Source: Prevotella sp. (GTDB taxonomy: Bacteria > Bacteroidota > Bacteroidia > Bacteroidales > Bacteroidaceae). Taken from it: a stretch of DNA of 50,865 bases. How positions within the stretch are numbered: position 1 is the first letter of the stretch; each line of letters opens with the position of its first letter. The DNA is taken from contig JALFCG010000143.1 in the NCBI GenBank assembly GCA_022771265.1, positions 1-50,865 on the forward strand, read 5' to 3'. Of the stretch, positions 22,682-31,550 are shown in pieces. The notes below the pieces were generated by a model that worked only from the letters and a program-made list of their open reading frames with translations, did no database searches and was not told where the DNA came from. The translations under genes were made by a program, and so were the position numbers.

Positions 22682-25636
22682 TTATTTCGTCGGAATGGAG
22701 ATGGTGAACTGTGTCTCCACTTCCTTCGTTGATTTCACGTTTATCTCTCCGCCGTGGTTGAGCACTATCTCACGGCTAAGGTACATGCCAACACCGACGG
22801 CCTCAGCAGTGGTCTTAGTGGTGAAGAAGGGGTCGAAAATCTTGTCGATGATGGTTGACTCGATGCCTATACCGTTGTCGTAGATGAGCAAGACGACCTT
22901 GCCTTGTTCCTTGTCGGCAGCGAGAGAGAGACGCACCACTGGCGAGTATTGTTTCTGACGGTATTTCTTTACCACTGCATATATGCTGTTGCCTATCATG
23001 CTCATCACCACACGGCTTATCTGCTCTGCGTCGATGTCTGCCATGAGTGTGGTGTCAATGCCCGACGACTCAATTGATATGTGGCAATCGGCAATCTCCT
23101 TTGCATAATAAGAGTTTGTCATCTCGATGTTCTTCCTGCATAGGGCGGCAAGGTCAACAGGCTCGATGTTGCACTTGCGTTCCTTGAGCATTTCTTCCAT
23201 TGCCTTGAGTATGCGGGTGGTGTTGACACCGTGTTCCTCAATTTTGGTGAGGTTGGTATTTAGCATGTCAACGATGTCGAGGCAGTCGTCATAGTTGTCG
23301 GGAGTCATCTTCTCCTCGTCGTCCTCAAGATTTTCCTTAATGTCCTTAAGGAGACCAAGACTCATATGTGAGAAGTTGTTGACATAGTTCATTGGGTTTA
23401 GGATGCGGTCAACGAGTCCCTTGGTAAGAGTACCTACAGTAGCCATTCGCTCCTGGCGGAGGAGCTGGTATTGGGCTGCGTTAAGGTCTTCAAGAGCTTT
23501 CTCAAGACTGTTCGACTTTTCCTCAATCTCGTCTTTCTGTTGCCTGATCTGCGAGGTGCGTTCCTCGACAATGGTCTCCAACCGCAGTTTCTCCTTCAGA
23601 AGGCGTGCCATACGCCAACGGATGAACATCACAACAAATATGGCGAGGAGCACTACATAGAGAAGCAGGAAATACCAGCGCATATAGACTGGATAGTGGA
23701 CGATGAGGTCGAGCTTTTGGCTGGCAGTCTCACGTCCGTACCTGTCGCGGGCCATAACCTCGAAAGTATAGTTTCCCGAACGGGGATTGGACAGTTTCAC
23801 AAAAGTATCCTTACTCCATGCCGACCATTGTTCGTTTCCGTTGAGACGGTAGCGGTATTCCATGTCACCGATGGTGGAAAGCATGTCGGTGGAAAAGTGG
23901 ATGATTATGTTCTGGACATCACTTTCAAAGCCTAAACGGGTGAACGGCATACCTGTAAGAAGTTTGTCACCAGAGCTATAGCCTCCCCAAAGAGTGGAGT
24001 CGTTGTTCATTATGATGCTGCGTATGAACACATTTGCCTTGTGGTTGAAATCAGCATCGTGATATTCGGAGTTAAAGCATATTAGTCCGAAACTTCCTCC
24101 GAGCCACACGTTCTCACCGTCCACTTCGAGTGCCCTCACACTGAGGTTATATACAGGACGCAGCAGTCGGTTTTGCTCGTCAAAGTCTGACGTAAGGGAG
24201 AACACGTGTATGTTCTTGCCTTCGTTGTCGGTTGACCACATTCGGTCAAAAGAGTCGGTGTAGGTAAGTTGTGGATATCGGTTTTCGGCAGACCATTTGC
24301 CTTCGGATTTTACAAGTTTTCCTTTTGTCGAATCCCACTTATAGGCTCCAAGACGACCTATCATCATTATCTCTCCCTTGTAGCCTGTCAATGTGTAGTT
24401 GTAGCGTTGGGATGAGCTTTTCTCGCCTTCGGGCAGGATTTCGTTAAGCTTGCTGTAATCGCCTGTGCAGCGGAACACCTGTCCATAGATGTTTCTAATC
24501 CAAAGGCTTCCGTCGCTGTCAGGAATGAAGGTGGTAGCTTTCTCAATGGTGTTAACCCTGCGTGACTGTCCGTTACCGTCAATCAAGAACACTCCGTCAA
24601 TCTCACCGGCATAGTATTTGCCGTTACCGACAGGACATACAGATATGGTGTGTTTTTTTGTCAGTTGTCGGACGTTACCTCCATTAATGACGTACATTCC
24701 ACCTGCTGTCGAAGCGCACAGGTTGCCACTTTGGTCGAGACAAAGCCTCCAGCAAGCGTTACTGATATTTCCTACTCTTTCAAACGTGTTGCCTTTTTTC
24801 AGGTACAATCCCTTCAAGGTTCCTACATAAAGCCCCTTCGGTGTCTGACAAATGGACAGCACTTCTCCTGGCAGACCGTCGGTGGATTGGAAAGATGTAT
24901 AGGCTGTATATACGTCGGCAAGAAAAAGGCCATCGTCGGTAGCTCCCCATACATTTCCATAGTTATCGGCATATACGGCATTGACATTGTCGTTGCATAA
25001 TCCGTTACGTTCCGAAAGATGGTACATCTCACTTCCATCGGGCGCAAGTACCACTAATCCCAGACCTGCTGTGGCAAGCAGGGTAACATTGTTGTTTAGC
25101 TTGAGTGTGGAGTTGATTTTTACACCTTTATATAACATAGGATTGTCATCCGATGCCTTTTTGATCGTGTAGTCTTTCATGGAGTCATCCTCAATGCCTG
25201 CAGTGCCAATGGATGTCTCAATGCCTATCTTCCCGTTTTCCTCTTTAATGTCAATTACCTCACCAATAAATCCTTTGTTGTCACGTGAAAAAATGGTCTT
25301 AAGCTGCAGTTCTCCATTCTTTGAAGACGTGAGATAACCGAACACGTTGTAACCGCCTACCCAGATGCGCCCGTTGCTGGCTTTGAAAATGCGTGTGATT
25401 CGGAAAACGCCTGGCGTGTGAATAACCTTCCATTGTGATTGGTCGTAGCAAAGCAAACCTTCAAAGTTGGCAACGAAAACCCTTCCCTTGTCATCGCTGA
25501 GAATATCGAAGTTTCTATTGTGTGCTCCATATTCTGCAGGCATGAAGTTGACAAAGAACGGATGGCCTACAGCAGCCTTCAAGTGTAAGGCTCCCATCGC
25601 TATAAAGAGAACAAATATAAAAATATGCTTTTTCAT
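22682..25636 (-). CDS. Membrane sensor kinase with periplasmic propeller; phospho-accepting His replaced by Asp
   Basis: The ATG at 25636 is preferred over a GTG 9 bp upstream and gives a clean signal sequence (MKKHIFIFVLFIAMGALHLKA). The order is: two-component propeller repeats (about 30-560), Y_Y_Y domain (about 585-650), one membrane helix near 655-675, coiled coil, HisKA-like domain and ATPase domain. The H-box reads GLVDRILNPMNYV, so Asp743 sits at the His position. The ATP-binding motifs look intact: MIGNSIYAV, DNGIGI, FDPFFTTK, GVGMYLS. It may bind ATP and phosphorylate a partner, or act as a ligand-controlled pseudokinase. The small kinase downstream shares its extended helical domain. 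Its ligand is unknown. Confidence 0.88.
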   Translation of the reverse strand: MKKHIFIFVLFIAMGALHLKAAVGHPFFVNFMPAEYGAHNRNFDILSDDKGRVFVANFEGLLCYDQSQWKVIHTPGVFRITRIFKASNGRIWVGGYNVFGYLTSSKNGELQLKTIFSRDNKGFIGEVIDIKEENGKIGIETSIGTAGIEDDSMKDYTIKKASDDNPMLYKGVKINSTLKLNNNVTLLATAGLGLVVLAPDGSEMYHLSERNGLCNDNVNAVYADNYGNVWGATDDGLFLADVYTAYTSFQSTDGLPGEVLSICQTPKGLYVGTLKGLYLKKGNTFERVGNISNACWRLCLDQSGNLCASTAGGMYVINGGNVRQLTKKHTISVCPVGNGKYYAGEIDGVFLIDGNGQSRRVNTIEKATTFIPDSDGSLWIRNIYGQVFRCTGDYSKLNEILPEGEKSSSQRYNYTLTGYKGEIMMIGRLGAYKWDSTKGKLVKSEGKWSAENRYPQLTYTDSFDRMWSTDNEGKNIHVFSLTSDFDEQNRLLRPVYNLSVRALEVDGENVWLGGSFGLICFNSEYHDADFNHKANVFIRSIIMNNDSTLWGGYSSGDKLLTGMPFTRLGFESDVQNIIIHFSTDMLSTIGDMEYRYRLNGNEQWSAWSKDTFVKLSNPRSGNYTFEVMARDRYGRETASQKLDLIVHYPVYMRWYFLLLYVVLLAIFVVMFIRWRMARLLKEKLRLETIVEERTSQIRQQKDEIEEKSNSLEKALEDLNAAQYQLLRQERMATVGTLTKGLVDRILNPMNYVNNFSHMSLGLLKDIKENLEDDEEKMTPDNYDDCLDIVDMLNTNLTKIEEHGVNTTRILKAMEEMLKERKCNIEPVDLAALCRKNIEMTNSYYAKEIADCHISIESSGIDTTLMADIDAEQISRVVMSMIGNSIYAVVKKYRQKQYSPVVRLSLAADKEQGKVVLLIYDNGIGIESTIIDKIFDPFFTTKTTAEAVGVGMYLSREIVLNHGGEINVKSTKEVETQFTISIPTK

Positions 25637-25651
25637 ATACGCCACAGAAGT

Positions 25652-27202
25652 TTATTGCTTTAACTTGATTCTTGGAACATTTTCACCTACATAATAAGCC
25701 CACTCGTCGTCGGTGAAGTCACGGCGTAGGTTGGAATGGATTTTTGCAGCCATTTCTGATGCCGACACAACGATTCGCGACACTCGTCCTGACTCATCGC
25801 CAACATATATTGACTTTGAGTCGGTACTGCACATGCAATAAATCCAAGAGTTGAAATCATTGATTGATAAGGCCTCGCCGTTGGTCGCATTGACATTCCA
25901 AATGTTAACCACCCGATCATAACTTGATGAAAAAAGGAAGTTTTCCATATATTGAAGGTCGGTGATGCGAGAACCATGGTTTACAAGTTTGCCACGGCTG
26001 TTGCCGTTGGCATCCAATATAAAGATGTCGCCATTCTCAAGTCCTGCAGCTGCCAACTGTTTCGACTGATGCCAAGTGAAGGCAGTTACGGTTCCACGGA
26101 TATTGAGGTTCTCGTCGTTCAGCTGTTCGTCTTTTCCTAACGACCATGAACCGCCTTTCTGTCCAAACACGAGTAGCCTGTCGTCTTTCATGCCTACAGC
26201 ACTAATCTCTTGTGGTACTTGTATGGTGTTGACGATGGTTCTTGTTGTAGTGTTGAACACATGAATGCAGGAAGCAGAGACGAGAAGCAACTTGTCGGCG
26301 CTGAACGGACACACTCTCGACCATCCTTTTCTTTCGGGAAGTATGATGGGTTGTGACACCTGACTGTTGGCAACTGACTGAAGTACTCCGTTGTATGAGA
26401 TTGCATATATAACTCCATCATTACCGATACAAACGTCGCGATAGCTGCAATTACTGTCACTTGCGAGAAGTTTTTTGTTCCACTTGCCGGAATTATAGTT
26501 CCATTGGGTTATCTCCCCGTATCTGCTGACTGACACGAAGTCGCCTTTTTTGTTTAGAGGGCAAATGCTTGACACTCCTCCTTTGTGGATAAGGCTTGAA
26601 GTGAAACTACCGCTATTTTGACTTAAGGCCTTGAATATGACCGGTATATTGACATTGCCCTTATAGTCGTGAGTAAATTTCCACGCAGTGTAGGCAAGAA
26701 GGGAAGAGGCGTCCTTGTTGCCTGCGAGATACTGAGTCGAGGAAAGCGAAGCAAGTGAACGTCCGAGAGCTATGTAGCTGAGAGTGTCGGCAACATTACG
26801 TGAATGTTCCGCTTTGTGTTGCTGTTCTACGGCAAGCTCACGTTGTTGTTCTGCCATATTGCGGGCCTCAACAACATTGCGTGCAAACTCCTGGGCCTTC
26901 CTTTGCTCGCTTTCTGCACGTGAACGCATCTCGTCGGCAAGTCTCATTTGGAATAATGCTTCCTCACGTCGTTTGTTGGAGATGTCCATCTGCTGATAGG
27001 CAATGTCCTCCATCTGCTTGCTTATTCGCTCGACAACGAAAGAATTGCCGTCTCGCTCCTCGTAGTGTCCTATCCTGGAACGTAGTTCTCCAAGTTCAGC
27101 AACAAGCTTTGCATTGTCCTTATATTGTTTATAAGCTACAATGGCAAGTGCTATAGTGCTGATTCCAAGCAAATATGTTATGGCACTATGTTTCACGTTC
27201 AC
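25652..27202 (-). CDS. Membrane-anchored coiled-coil protein with WD40-like propeller
   Basis: The start is GTG at 27202, directly after an in-frame stop, with no ATG near enough to give the N-terminal helix. The 516 residues comprise a membrane segment (about 7-24, SAITYLLGISTIALAIVAY), a long coiled coil (about 30-150, rich in Glu, Arg and Gln) and a propeller of WD40-like blades (about 200-490; for example VSRYGEITQWNYNSGKW, SSSYDRVVNIWNVN). It ends in FTDDEWAYYVGENVP, a tail often seen after bacterial WD40 domains. The topology with a cytosolic or periplasmic propeller cannot be settled by eye. It lies between the response regulator and the sensor kinase genes, so it is probably a scaffold of the same pathway. 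Confidence 0.8.
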   Translation of the reverse strand: MNVKHSAITYLLGISTIALAIVAYKQYKDNAKLVAELGELRSRIGHYEERDGNSFVVERISKQMEDIAYQQMDISNKRREEALFQMRLADEMRSRAESEQRKAQEFARNVVEARNMAEQQRELAVEQQHKAEHSRNVADTLSYIALGRSLASLSSTQYLAGNKDASSLLAYTAWKFTHDYKGNVNIPVIFKALSQNSGSFTSSLIHKGGVSSICPLNKKGDFVSVSRYGEITQWNYNSGKWNKKLLASDSNCSYRDVCIGNDGVIYAISYNGVLQSVANSQVSQPIILPERKGWSRVCPFSADKLLLVSASCIHVFNTTTRTIVNTIQVPQEISAVGMKDDRLLVFGQKGGSWSLGKDEQLNDENLNIRGTVTAFTWHQSKQLAAAGLENGDIFILDANGNSRGKLVNHGSRITDLQYMENFLFSSSYDRVVNIWNVNATNGEALSINDFNSWIYCMCSTDSKSIYVGDESGRVSRIVVSASEMAAKIHSNLRRDFTDDEWAYYVGENVPRIKLKQ

Positions 27203-27224
27203 TCAAATGTTATTTGTAATAATG

Positions 27225-28391
27225 CTATTTTATTCTCTTGATTGTCATGAGGGTGATGTCGTCGCTTTGTGGTTCATCACCGGCAAAGGCATACACATCG
27301 TTTATGATAGCCTGACAGGTTTCGTAAGAGTCTTTCTGCCCGATTGTTGACAGGGTCTTTTCAAGTCCTGTCTCGTCATACATCTCTCCTGACGTGTTGA
27401 AAGCTTCTGTTACACCGTCGGTAAACAGTATCAGGGAGTCATTCTTCTCCAATTTCAATGTAGATTGTGAAAATGTAAAGTCTTCAAACATTCCAGCAAC
27501 GATGTTTTCACTTAAGGGCAGTGTTTCAACATTGCCGTTGGCGCGAATGATATATGGAGGATTGTGTCCTGCGTTTGTATATTCTATATCGCCTGTCTCA
27601 ATATTTAATATACCATAGAAAACAGTAACAAACATCGAGTCAACACTTTCGTTGCAAAGCATACGGTTGACTATGTCAAGACACTCGTTGGTGGAGATGC
27701 CTCTCATGCCTGTGGCACGAATCAAAGTCCTGCTGACTGCCATAAAGATAGAAGCTGGGACTCCTTTACCTGACACGTCGGCAATGACGAATCCAACACG
27801 CTTGTCGTCAATTTTGAAGAAGTCGAAGAAGTCACCACCCACTTCCTTTGCAGGAGTCATGGTAGCATAGAGATCAACTCTTTCTGAAAACTCCGGTATA
27901 GGAGGAAATTTGCTTGGCAGTATTGCCTGCTGAATCTCACCAGCTACGGCAAGGTCGCTCTTTATCGACTCAAGTTGACTGTGCTCCTGTTGTGATTTTC
28001 TCACGAATTCTATCTCCTCTATGGCCTTCTCTATTGTACGCGAGAGGTCGTCAAGGTCGATTGGCTTGGTGGCGAAGTCAAAAGCGCCATTGTTCATGGC
28101 CGTACGGATGTTTCCCATGTCTCCATAGGCAGACACCATAATGCACTTCAATGCCGGATTGCGCATCTCGTTGATTTTGGTGAGAAGCGTCAGTCCGTCC
28201 ATTTCAGGCATGTTGATGTCACTTAGGATAATGTCGAAATCCCTTTTTTCGAGCACCAGCTTCAAGGCTTCAAGTCCGTTGTGGGCAAAAGTGAACTCGT
28301 ACTCTCCCTTCCGAATTTTTCTTCTAAAATACTGTGTGAGCAGAATCTCCAAGTCAAGCTCGTCGTCAACGCTCAATATTTTTACTGCCAT
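27225..28391 (-). CDS. Response regulator with PP2C-type (RsbU/SpoIIE) serine phosphatase output
   Basis: The start is the ATG at 28391 (MAVKILSVDDE); the longer frame reaches upstream of the promoter. The 388 residues contain a complete receiver (Asp9/Asp10, phospho-site Asp58 in SDINMPEMDG, Lys in FATKPID near 107), a linker helix with the GEIQQAILP motif, and a PP2C phosphatase with metal-binding Asp residues in VGGDFFDFF, IADVSGKGVPAS, LFTDGVTEAF and SDDITLM. Such proteins dephosphorylate a STAS-type anti-anti-sigma factor and so free an alternative sigma factor. No STAS or anti-sigma gene is nearby, so the target is outside the window. It is the first gene of the operon that ends with the peptide synthetase. 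Confidence 0.93.
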   Translation of the reverse strand: MAVKILSVDDELDLEILLTQYFRRKIRKGEYEFTFAHNGLEALKLVLEKRDFDIILSDINMPEMDGLTLLTKINEMRNPALKCIMVSAYGDMGNIRTAMNNGAFDFATKPIDLDDLSRTIEKAIEEIEFVRKSQQEHSQLESIKSDLAVAGEIQQAILPSKFPPIPEFSERVDLYATMTPAKEVGGDFFDFFKIDDKRVGFVIADVSGKGVPASIFMAVSRTLIRATGMRGISTNECLDIVNRMLCNESVDSMFVTVFYGILNIETGDIEYTNAGHNPPYIIRANGNVETLPLSENIVAGMFEDFTFSQSTLKLEKNDSLILFTDGVTEAFNTSGEMYDETGLEKTLSTIGQKDSYETCQAIINDVYAFAGDEPQSDDITLMTIKRIK

Positions 28392-28434
28392 ATCAAATAA
28401 TAATGAATTGAATCTTTTTATCAATAATTGTTTG

Positions 28435-28465
28435 CAAAGGTAGTTATTTTCTTGATACCTACAAA
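28435..28465 (-). promoter_or_regulatory. Promoter of the signalling/NRPS operon
   Basis: On the minus strand TTTG (28465-28462), a 19-bp spacer and TACCTTTG (28442-28435). It is the only consensus-quality promoter I saw for the genes from 28391 down to 15377. The predicted leader is about 37 nt. Confidence 0.7.
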
Positions 28466-28494
28466 GAAAATAACAGTTTTTTTTTGTATTCGGT

Positions 28495-28523
28495 AAAAAA
28501 AACCGCACCTAATTAGGGTGCGG
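28495..28523 (-). terminator. Rho-independent terminator of degP
   Basis: On the minus strand CCGCACC and GGTGCGG form a 7-bp GC-rich stem (28503-28523), followed by eight T (28502-28495). It lies 26 nt after the degP stop and upstream of the NRPS-operon promoter, so it insulates the two units. Confidence 0.8.
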
Positions 28524-28548
28524 CTAATGTTATAGATGATTGATTATG

Positions 28549-30009
28549 TTAATCTTGGAGAGGAACAGCGAAATAAGCCTTGCGACCTGTAGGATAGATG
28601 CCCTGAATGTAGAGCACTGGCTCTTTGCTGGTTGAAGCTTCTTTGACTACTCTCTGGAGGTCGTCGATGGTCTTTATGCTTTCGTCGTTAATTTTCTGAA
28701 TGATGAATCCACGGCTTATTCCAGCATCTGCCATCTTTCCGCTGTTGACCTTGATAACCTCGAGACCATAGGAAATGTTGAGTTGGCTCATCGTCTCTTT
28801 GCTAATTTCGCGGAAGTTGGCTCCAAGCACGTCAAGGTCGGCATTCTTCACGACCTTTGTCGTTCCTTGCTCGTTTTTGAGAGTAATGGTTTCAGTGTGC
28901 TTTTTCTTGTCACGCATGTAAGTGAGTGAAATCTTGTCACCGGGACGTTTCTTCGCAAGGATTTCCTGAAGTTCTGCCATACGTGTAACCTTTTGGCCGT
29001 CAACAGCAACAATCACGTCACCCTTTTTCAGACCTGCATCATTTGCTGCACCGTCGTCGAGAACTTTGTCAATATATACACCTTCCATGGTGCCGAAGTC
29101 AACTTCCTTGCCCTGTTCTTTTTGAATATCCACGAAGTTCTTCACGTCACCTCCCTGAATGCCAATGACGGCACGCTGAACTGTTCCGTACTGCTTGAGG
29201 TCAGCCACAACCTTGTTCATGATTGTAGTAGGTATAGCGAAACCATAGCCGCTATATGAACCCGTCTGTGAATAGAGCATCGCATTGATTCCGACAAGTT
29301 CACCTCTCGTATTGACAAGAGCTCCTCCAGAATTGCCTCGGTTGATGGCAGCGTCTGTCTGGATGAACGCCTCTACTCCGTTGGCTCCGAGAGAACGTGC
29401 CTTCGCGCTTACGATACCGGCTGTGACAGTGTTGTTCAGACCGAGAGGATTACCGACTGCCAACACCCATTCGCCTACCTTAATGTCGTCGCTATTGGCG
29501 ATGGTGATGGCTGGAAGGTTCTTGCCGTCAATCTTGATGAGTGCCAGGTCGGTAGTCTTGTCTGCACCAATGATGCGAGCTGAAAACTCCTTGTTGTCAT
29601 TAAGTGTGACGGTGAGCTCATCAGCTCCGTCAACAACATGATTGTTGGTCACGATATATCCATCGGAGGAGATAATCACACCTGAGCCAGTTGCCTCGCG
29701 TTTTGGAGTCTGAACTTGTCTCTTTTGTGTGCCACCGTTACCACGTCCGAAGAATCCCCCGAACGGGTCAGAGAAGAAATCGCTGAACGGGTCGCTTTGC
29801 ACGTCAACGGTCTTAATTTTCGAGTTCTGCACGTACTTAATGTGTACTACTGATGGCAACGCCTTGTCGGCAGCGTATGTCAGGTCAACGGGTTGCCCGA
29901 CAGCGATGGGTGTTGTTGGTGCTGCTTCTGCTTTGTTGAAAGCTGCTACTGAGAATGCAATGGCTACCAGGCAAAGTGCCGGTAAAATGTAATTCCAAAT
30001 TCTTTTCAT
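28549..30009 (-). CDS. degP: Periplasmic serine protease/chaperone of the DegP/HtrA family
   Basis: The 486-residue protein has a signal peptide (to about residue 29), a trypsin-like domain with the complete triad His124 (TNNHVVDGAD), Asp154 (TTDLALIKI) and Ser227 (NRGNSGGALV), and two PDZ domains (about 280-375 and 400-480). A Gly/Phe-rich loop with GGFFGRGNGG near 84-93 lies in the N-terminal region, typical of the regulatory LA loop. It degrades or refolds damaged envelope proteins. It is transcribed alone, with a -7 box at 30057-30064 and a strong terminator. Confidence 0.95.
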   Translation of the reverse strand: MKRIWNYILPALCLVAIAFSVAAFNKAEAAPTTPIAVGQPVDLTYAADKALPSVVHIKYVQNSKIKTVDVQSDPFSDFFSDPFGGFFGRGNGGTQKRQVQTPKREATGSGVIISSDGYIVTNNHVVDGADELTVTLNDNKEFSARIIGADKTTDLALIKIDGKNLPAITIANSDDIKVGEWVLAVGNPLGLNNTVTAGIVSAKARSLGANGVEAFIQTDAAINRGNSGGALVNTRGELVGINAMLYSQTGSYSGYGFAIPTTIMNKVVADLKQYGTVQRAVIGIQGGDVKNFVDIQKEQGKEVDFGTMEGVYIDKVLDDGAANDAGLKKGDVIVAVDGQKVTRMAELQEILAKKRPGDKISLTYMRDKKKHTETITLKNEQGTTKVVKNADLDVLGANFREISKETMSQLNISYGLEVIKVNSGKMADAGISRGFIIQKINDESIKTIDDLQRVVKEASTSKEPVLYIQGIYPTGRKAYFAVPLQD

Positions 30010-30056
30010 GTCAATAATATGTTTATGATTATATCCTTTATATGCTTTTTGCGGTG

Positions 30057-30064
30057 CAAAGATA
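30057..30064 (-). promoter_or_regulatory. Probable -7 box for degP
   Basis: On the minus strand TATCTTTG, about 48 nt before the degP ATG. No TTTG is found at the expected -33 distance, so this may depend on an alternative sigma factor or an activator. Confidence 0.4.
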
Positions 30065-30189
30065 TGCGCAAAAAGTGTTAAACGGATAATTTCAACAAAT
30101 CATTTGTCGCAATTTAACAGTTTGACATTTTAAGTTAACGGCTATTTGCGGTTAACAATATGACGTGAAATAATTATTAACTATAAAAT

Positions 30190-30274
30190 AACAGGCATAA
30201 AAAATGGGAATCTATCTTCTCAGACCGATTCCCTCCTAGGAAAATGATAAATATAGATTAAAATTACTAGTTGT
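30190..30274 (-). ncRNA. Candidate small RNA of about 80-85 nt
   Basis: A consensus promoter (30280-30310) on the minus strand is followed about 70 nt later by a terminator-type hairpin (GGGAATC/GATTCCC, 30206-30233) and six T (30204-30199). No start codon opens a credible reading frame between them. The hairpin could instead end the maf operon, whose stop is at 30402, so the RNA is a prediction only. Confidence 0.45.
30199..30233 (-). terminator. Rho-independent terminator (small RNA and/or maf operon)
   Basis: A 7-bp stem GGGAATC (30233-30227) / GATTCCC (30212-30206) on the minus strand with a 14-nt loop, then A and six T. Confidence 0.65.
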
Positions 30275-30279
30275 CGATG

Positions 30280-30310
30280 CAAAGTTACTCGCAATTCTCG
30301 ATAAAACAAA
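30280..30310 (-). promoter_or_regulatory. Promoter upstream of the candidate small RNA
   Basis: On the minus strand TTTG (30310-30307), a 19-bp spacer and TAACTTTG (30287-30280). It points toward degP, but a terminator-like hairpin lies between. Confidence 0.55.
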
Positions 30311-30401
30311 ATAAATACAATAATAATCATTACGATTTATATTTGTTTAACGAAAAAGTGTATCAAAAACACTATGAATGGCAGATAAAAGTACTCTTTT
30401 G

Positions 30402-30983
30402 TCAGAATTTCTTTAATTCGCTGTATATTCGCTGAACAGGTAGCCCCATTACGTTGAAGTAGCTTCCTGACAAAGATGTGACACCGATATAGCCAATCCA
30501 TTCTTGGATGCCATAGGCTCCTGCCTTGTCGAAAGGCCTGTATTTACACACGTAATAATCGATTTCCTCAGGGGAGAGTGTGGCAAAAGTGACTTCTGTA
30601 GTTACGGAGAAGCAGCGTCGGGACTCTTTGGTCATGATGCAAACTCCAGTGACTACATGATGGCTCCTGCCGCTGATAGCCGAAAGCATCGCTGTGGCTT
30701 CATATTCATCCTTTGGCTTGCCAAGAATGTGGTTATCTACAATCACTACTGTATCTGCCGTTATTACAAGACTATCGTCGTGGAGCATGGCTTGATATGC
30801 CTTGGCTTTCTTTTCCGCGATATACTGTGCCACTTCTGAAGCATCAATGCTGTCAGGGTAGCTTTCGTCGATGTCGGCAATTACCTTTACAATGAAGTCG
30901 ATACCGAGTCCTGCAAGCAATTCGCGACGACGTGGCGAGTTGCTCGCAAGGACAATATTGTATTTCTTTAAATTGTCGAGCAT
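30402..30983 (-). CDS. maf: Maf nucleotide pyrophosphatase (dTTP/UTP type)
   Basis: Maf proteins hydrolyse non-canonical or excess nucleoside triphosphates and have been linked to septum control. The 193-residue sequence shows the family motifs: LASNSPRRRELL near the N-terminus, ITADTVVIVDNHILGKP, and the substrate loop RPFDKAGAYGIQEW, which is characteristic of the YhdE-like (dTTP/UTP) subgroup. It is the last gene of the nitroreductase-DUF2520-kdsC-maf run, 48 bp after kdsC. Confidence 0.93.
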   Translation of the reverse strand: MLDNLKKYNIVLASNSPRRRELLAGLGIDFIVKVIADIDESYPDSIDASEVAQYIAEKKAKAYQAMLHDDSLVITADTVVIVDNHILGKPKDEYEATAMLSAISGRSHHVVTGVCIMTKESRRCFSVTTEVTFATLSPEEIDYYVCKYRPFDKAGAYGIQEWIGYIGVTSLSGSYFNVMGLPVQRIYSELKKF

Positions 30984-31031
30984 AAGCTAAACATGTTGTT
31001 GTATATAATAATGTAATTCAATATTACCTAC

Positions 31032-31550
31032 TTACCATCCAAAGGCTTTTTCGCTTTCGAGCCACTTGCCCTGAGCACGCAGTACCTGTTCTATGACATC
31101 ACGCCCACATCCTTGTCCTCCGTCATAATGACTGATATAAACGGAAAGAGACTTGATGTCGCTGCAGGCATCTTTGGGACACACGGGACAACCGACACGT
31201 TTCATAATCTCGTAATCAGGGATATCATCACCCATGTACATAACTTCATCGTCAGTGTAACAGTAGTTGGTTAGGAATTCCTCATAAACCTTTAACTTCA
31301 CTGCACAAGCCATGAATATATCCTTGACTCCAAGGTTTTCATATCTCATCCTGACACTTTCTGTCTTGCCCCCGGTGAGTATGACAATATGCAACCCTTG
31401 TTTCATTGCAAGTTGAATAGCATATCCGTCCTTGATGTTCACTGTGCGCATAGGTTCGCCATTGGGATGAAGAGTGATAGTTGAAGAGCTTAATACTCCG
31501 TCAACGTCAAAGATGATGGCTTTTATTTTCGTTAAGTCGTAATTAATCAT
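31032..31550 (-). CDS. kdsC: 3-deoxy-D-manno-octulosonate 8-phosphate phosphatase (KdsC family)
   Basis: A HAD-superfamily phosphatase that removes the phosphate from KDO 8-phosphate before activation by KdsB. The 172-residue protein lacks a large cap domain, as expected for KdsC, and shows the nucleophile motif [19 protein letters not shown], and [10 protein letters not shown] for the metal-binding acids. The C-terminal Gly-rich tail is [14 protein letters not shown]. It completes the KDO steps begun by kdsA and kdsD at 9-11 kb. Its start overlaps the DUF2520 gene by 8 bp. Confidence 0.92.
   Translation of the reverse strand: MINYDLTKIKAIIFDVDGVLSSSTITLHPNGEPMRTVNIKDGYAIQLAMKQGLHIVILTGGKTESVRMRYENLGVKDIFMACAVKLKVYEEFLTNYCYTDDEVMYMGDDIPDYEIMKRVGCPVCPKDACSDIKSLSVYISHYDGGQGCGRDVIEQVLRAQGKWLESEKAFGW

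Noticed and set aside
15377..28391. Recent horizontal transfer of the NRPS operon
   Set aside because: No integrase, tRNA, insertion sequence or obvious shift in base use was seen at its borders by eye; composition was not computed.
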